The notes under the pieces: model-generated
Database searches by the model: none
Told to the model about the DNA's origin: nothing
The model's input: only the letters and a program-made list of their open reading frames with translations
Assembly (NCBI GenBank): GCA_937981995.1
Contig: CALJNC010000026.1
Coordinates: 1-64,000, forward strand
DNA from: an uncultured Chitinophagaceae bacterium
Lineage (GTDB): Bacteria > Bacteroidota > Bacteroidia > Chitinophagales > Chitinophagaceae
Length of the DNA stretch: 64,000 nt
Direction: 5' to 3'
Made by a program: the position numbers and the translations under genes
Shown: positions 61,425 to 64,000 of the stretch, piece after piece
Numbering within the stretch: the stretch's first letter is position 1
How the letters are laid out: every line of letters begins with the position of its first letter

Positions 61425-62206
61425 TTCTTATTCAAATACTCTTTAGCAAACTCCCAAGCCCCTACGCAATTATGCGCTTTGCAGTAGTCAAGGCAAGCTT
61501 GCATATACTCCTGTGTAAATTTTCTAAATTTTATTTCTTCATCAAATTTACTACTTTCTATAGGAGGTAAAAATACAGTGGTTAAATAACCCGGCATAAA
61601 ACGAAAGAAACTAGAAGGATGCATTCGCTTAGAAGCATCAATAAATAACATAGGCAAAATGTCTTTTTGTTCTTTTTGTGCCAATGCAAAAGCGCCCTTT
61701 TTAAAAGCAAGCATTTTATCCTGAATCTGATTAGGGAAGGTAGCCTCAGGATAAATTACAACTGACCAATTATCGCGCAGGTAACGAACCATATTACGAA
61801 AGGTGGTGGCACTTTTTCGAGCTGAACCTCTATCTACTACAATCACTGCCATGCGGTACAAAAGCCCAAATAATGGGGCTTTGTTAACCTCTATCTTGCC
61901 TACGCCTTTAAAGTAAATAGGCAAGGCGGTATACATTTGTACAGGGTCAAAGTAGGTTTGATGATTTGCCGCAATGATGTAGGATTTGCTAAAATCAGTT
62001 TTACTACGATGGTATTTTCTTGGGATAATTCCTGTCATGTAGCACCAAAAGTTGGAGTAAAACTTAAGGAGGTAATGAACTATTTTATCACGGGTTTTTA
62101 GCGGCAAAAAATAAATGATAATCCAAAATGGAAAAGACGGCAAAAGCATAACTAAAAATATTAGCATTATATAAACCGAGTAAATCGCTTGTAGGATTTT
62201 CTTCAT
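61421..62206 (-). CDS. Lysophospholipid/1-acylglycerol-3-phosphate acyltransferase
   Basis: This PlsC-family enzyme is likely to add the second acyl chain to lysophosphatidate. The 261-residue protein has an N-terminal membrane segment (VYIMLIFLVMLLPSFPFWIIIYFL), the catalytic NHQTYFD (NHx4D), a second motif region with RGSARKSATTF and the YPEATF motif in place of the usual EGTR. It shares one base with hisS (TAATG). Confidence 0.85.
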   Translation of the reverse strand: MKKILQAIYSVYIMLIFLVMLLPSFPFWIIIYFLPLKTRDKIVHYLLKFYSNFWCYMTGIIPRKYHRSKTDFSKSYIIAANHQTYFDPVQMYTALPIYFKGVGKIEVNKAPLFGLLYRMAVIVVDRGSARKSATTFRNMVRYLRDNWSVVIYPEATFPNQIQDKMLAFKKGAFALAQKEQKDILPMLFIDASKRMHPSSFFRFMPGYLTTVFLPPIESSKFDEEIKFRKFTQEYMQACLDYCKAHNCVGAWEFAKEYLNKK

Positions 62207-63567
62207 TAAGATTTTTGTATGATTTCAATTGCTTCGTCTACGGAACAATTAGATTGCTCACCACTGGTAAGGTTTTTTAGTTGTACTGTGTTTTTTTCTT
62301 GTTCGTCTTCGCCATAAAGCAATACGTAGTCAAAGTTTTTTCTATTGGCGTATTTGAATTGCTTATCAATTTTTTTTGCATCAGGAAAAAGCGTACAACT
62401 TATATTTTTACCTCTAAGTACTCCAGAGATTTTAGATAAGCCTGCTACGTATTCAGTTCCAAAATTAATAAGGAGTACAGTTTTTCTATTGGATATTTTT
62501 TCAGGGAATAGCTTACTTTCTTCAAGTACATCATAAATACGATCTACTCCAAAAGAAACACCTACACCTGCTACGCTTTCTTTTAATCCAAAAAGGCTTG
62601 TAAGGTCGTCATACCGGCCGCCACCGCCTATGCTTCCTATTTTTACATCGGTAGGTTTTACTTCAAAAATACTTCCTGTATAATAGTCTAATCCGCGGGC
62701 AAGGGTAAAGTCAATGTTTAAATAAGGGCAAGTAGCAAGTACTGTTTTTAATTCTTCAATACCTTCTTTGCCATTTTCATTTTCGCCTAAAAGAGTAGCA
62801 ATATTTTCAAGCTTTTCTTCATTGGTTGAAAGTTCTTGTGTAGCTAAATATTTTTTTACAATTTCAATTGCGTCTTCAGTCAATTCTCTTTTTCTTAATT
62901 CATCTAATACTTTTTCTAATCCAATCTTATCCAATTTATCTATGGCAATTGCCAAGGTAGTCATTGAATTTTCAGGACCGCATAATTGTGAAAGAGCTGT
63001 AAGAACTTTACGATTGTTGATACAAATTTCTACAGGAATGTTTAGTTTCTCAAAAACATTTTTATAAATATTAGAGAGTTCAATTTCATTTAGTAATGAG
63101 CCACTTCCTACAATATCCGCATCGCATTGCGTAAATTCTCTATATCGTCCTTTTTGAGGTCTATCAGCGCGCCAAACATTTTGTATTTGAAATCGTTTTA
63201 AAGGCATAGCTAATTTGCCATAGTTCATAGCTACATATCTTGCAAAAGGAATGGTCAAATCATACTTTAGCGCGCGCTGTGTAATTTTTGAATCGTTTTT
63301 GCCAGATAGTACGTTTTCAAAATTCTGTCGTACCGCATCTGGATTATCTTTTTTGTCCAGACCATTATTTAAGATTTTAAAAATTAGCTTATCGCCTTCA
63401 TCTCCATATTTACCCATAAGGGTCTCTAGCTTTTCAAAAGCCGGGGTTTCAAGTGGCTCAAACCCATGTAGGACAAACTGTTCTTTGATAATATCAAGAA
63501 TATACTCACGCTTGTAAATCGTAGCTGCGTCAAAATCTCTAGTGCCTTGCGGAATTGCGGGTTTCAT
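62206..63567 (-). CDS. hisS: Histidine--tRNA ligase
   Basis: HisRS charges tRNA-His. The 453-residue class II enzyme starts MKPAIPQGTRDF and has motif 2 around the VWRADRPQKGRYREFTQCDADIVGS segment, the HisA motif LARGLDYYTGSIFEV and GSIGGGGRYDDL. A C-terminal anticodon-binding domain follows. A minus-strand -7 box TACTTTTG at 63595-63588 fits its promoter. Confidence 0.97.
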   Translation of the reverse strand: MKPAIPQGTRDFDAATIYKREYILDIIKEQFVLHGFEPLETPAFEKLETLMGKYGDEGDKLIFKILNNGLDKKDNPDAVRQNFENVLSGKNDSKITQRALKYDLTIPFARYVAMNYGKLAMPLKRFQIQNVWRADRPQKGRYREFTQCDADIVGSGSLLNEIELSNIYKNVFEKLNIPVEICINNRKVLTALSQLCGPENSMTTLAIAIDKLDKIGLEKVLDELRKRELTEDAIEIVKKYLATQELSTNEEKLENIATLLGENENGKEGIEELKTVLATCPYLNIDFTLARGLDYYTGSIFEVKPTDVKIGSIGGGGRYDDLTSLFGLKESVAGVGVSFGVDRIYDVLEESKLFPEKISNRKTVLLINFGTEYVAGLSKISGVLRGKNISCTLFPDAKKIDKQFKYANRKNFDYVLLYGEDEQEKNTVQLKNLTSGEQSNCSVDEAIEIIQKS

Positions 63568-63638
63568 GGATAAAATGTTATAAACCCCAAAAGTAATTCA
63601 AAGATGTTTGCCCTATCTTTACGACCTAATATTTTATT

Positions 63639-64000
63639 ATGAAGAAGTTGCTGTTTTTGGCTGTCGTACTGCTGTTTTCAAGCGTTATATATGCTCAGAA
63701 GGGTGCCGTAAAGGGTTTTGTATATGAGAAAGGCTCTGAGGAACCTTTGCCATTTGCTACAGTAGCTATCGAAGGAACATCGGTTGGTAATAAATCTAAT
63801 AATTCAGGTTTCTTTAATATCCCTAAAATTCCGGTGGGAACTATTAAACTGAGAGTTAGCTCAGTAGGTTATGAAACGGCTTATAAAACGGTAGAGATTA
63901 AAGCTGATTATACTGCTAGTACTAAGATATTTTTAAAGAAAAAAACACGCACGTTTAAGCGAGTAGTTATTACTACAAAAAAAGCGGAGAAGAAATTTGA
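63639..64000 (+). CDS. TonB-dependent receptor N-terminus (partial, runs off the window)
   Basis: The open frame starts at ATG 63639 and runs through the right edge, giving 120 complete codons plus two bases. A signal peptide (MKKLLFLAVVLLFSSVIYAQ) is followed by a carboxypeptidase-regulatory-like domain (GFVYEKGSEEPLPFATVAIEGTSVGNKSNNSGFF...VSSVGYE), then a start of linker (VVITTKKAEKKFE). Such proteins import large nutrients with ExbBD/TonB energy. The plug and barrel lie beyond the window. Confidence 0.85.
   Translation, partial: MKKLLFLAVVLLFSSVIYAQKGAVKGFVYEKGSEEPLPFATVAIEGTSVGNKSNNSGFFNIPKIPVGTIKLRVSSVGYETAYKTVEIKADYTASTKIFLKKKTRTFKRVVITTKKAEKKF

Noticed and set aside
1-64000. CRISPR arrays, insertion sequences, prophage or integrase genes
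   Set aside because: I saw no regularly spaced repeats, no transposase or integrase frames and no terminal inverted repeats around genes.

Overview
The window is a low-GC chromosomal segment of a member of the Bacteroidota. The evidence is five secreted proteins with type IX secretion (T9SS) sorting domains (four type A, one gliding-motility type B), TAnnTTTG -7 promoter boxes, a type III glutamine synthetase, a DUF4846 lipoprotein, a moxR/DUF58/batA operon, a YidC with a large periplasmic domain, and the start of a carboxypeptidase-regulatory/TonB receptor gene at the right edge. Most genes are housekeeping. I saw no phage, insertion sequence, CRISPR array, tRNA or rRNA.

Layout. 1-2 kb: two stand-alone TonB C-terminal-domain proteins, each followed by an antisense rlmF 3' end; one is the intact rlmF, the other a remnant. 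2-8 kb: T9SS protein, zinc-ribbon protein, lysS, and a Fic protein behind an array of inverted repeats. 8-15.5 kb: group III truncated haemoglobin, a sterol/tocopherol-type methyltransferase, a lipoprotein hydrolase, a pterin dehydratase, a 2-oxoacid dehydrogenase E2, mltG, a basic secreted protein, a BrkB protein and an AlkB dioxygenase. 15.7-24.7 kb: glutamine synthetase III, then a phosphate-uptake block (PiT-like permease, OprP-type porin, pstSCAB, phoU). 24.8-27.7 kb: a stress region with hsp20, an anti-sigma/trypsin-like protease fusion, its ECF sigma factor and a divergent Ala/Asp-repeat lipoprotein. 27.8-28.9 kb: rpsF-rpsR-rplI with a foldable leader. 29-40 kb: a large T9SS GEVED protein, recJ with an ABC permease, and fabD-HhH protein-acyl-CoA dehydrogenase. 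40-48 kb: CRTAC1 lipoprotein, DUF389 protein, and the B12-dependent ribonucleotide reductase nrdJ behind a structured 300-base leader. 48-64 kb: dnaK, a type B T9SS protein, batA-(BatD-like)-DUF58-moxR, a T9SS protein, yidC, a T9SS metallopeptidase, a truncated priA, a small membrane protein, plsC-like acyltransferase and hisS.

The strongest candidate for a distinctive system is the stress region at 25.4-27.7 kb. The ECF sigma gene and the divergent lipoprotein gene are each preceded by the same two-part element, TGGG(G)TTACC then exactly 17 bases then ATTAAT. This suggests that the sigma factor reads both its own promoter and that of the lipoprotein. Its presumed anti-sigma factor carries a complete His-Asp-Ser protease domain on the periplasmic side of one membrane segment. 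Other notable items are two 31-bp inverted repeats exactly 44 bp apart upstream of fic, candidate RNA leaders upstream of nrdJ and rpsF, 11-bp direct repeats upstream of the phosphate porin, the partial rlmF duplication, and a priA reduced to its N-terminal DNA-binding part.
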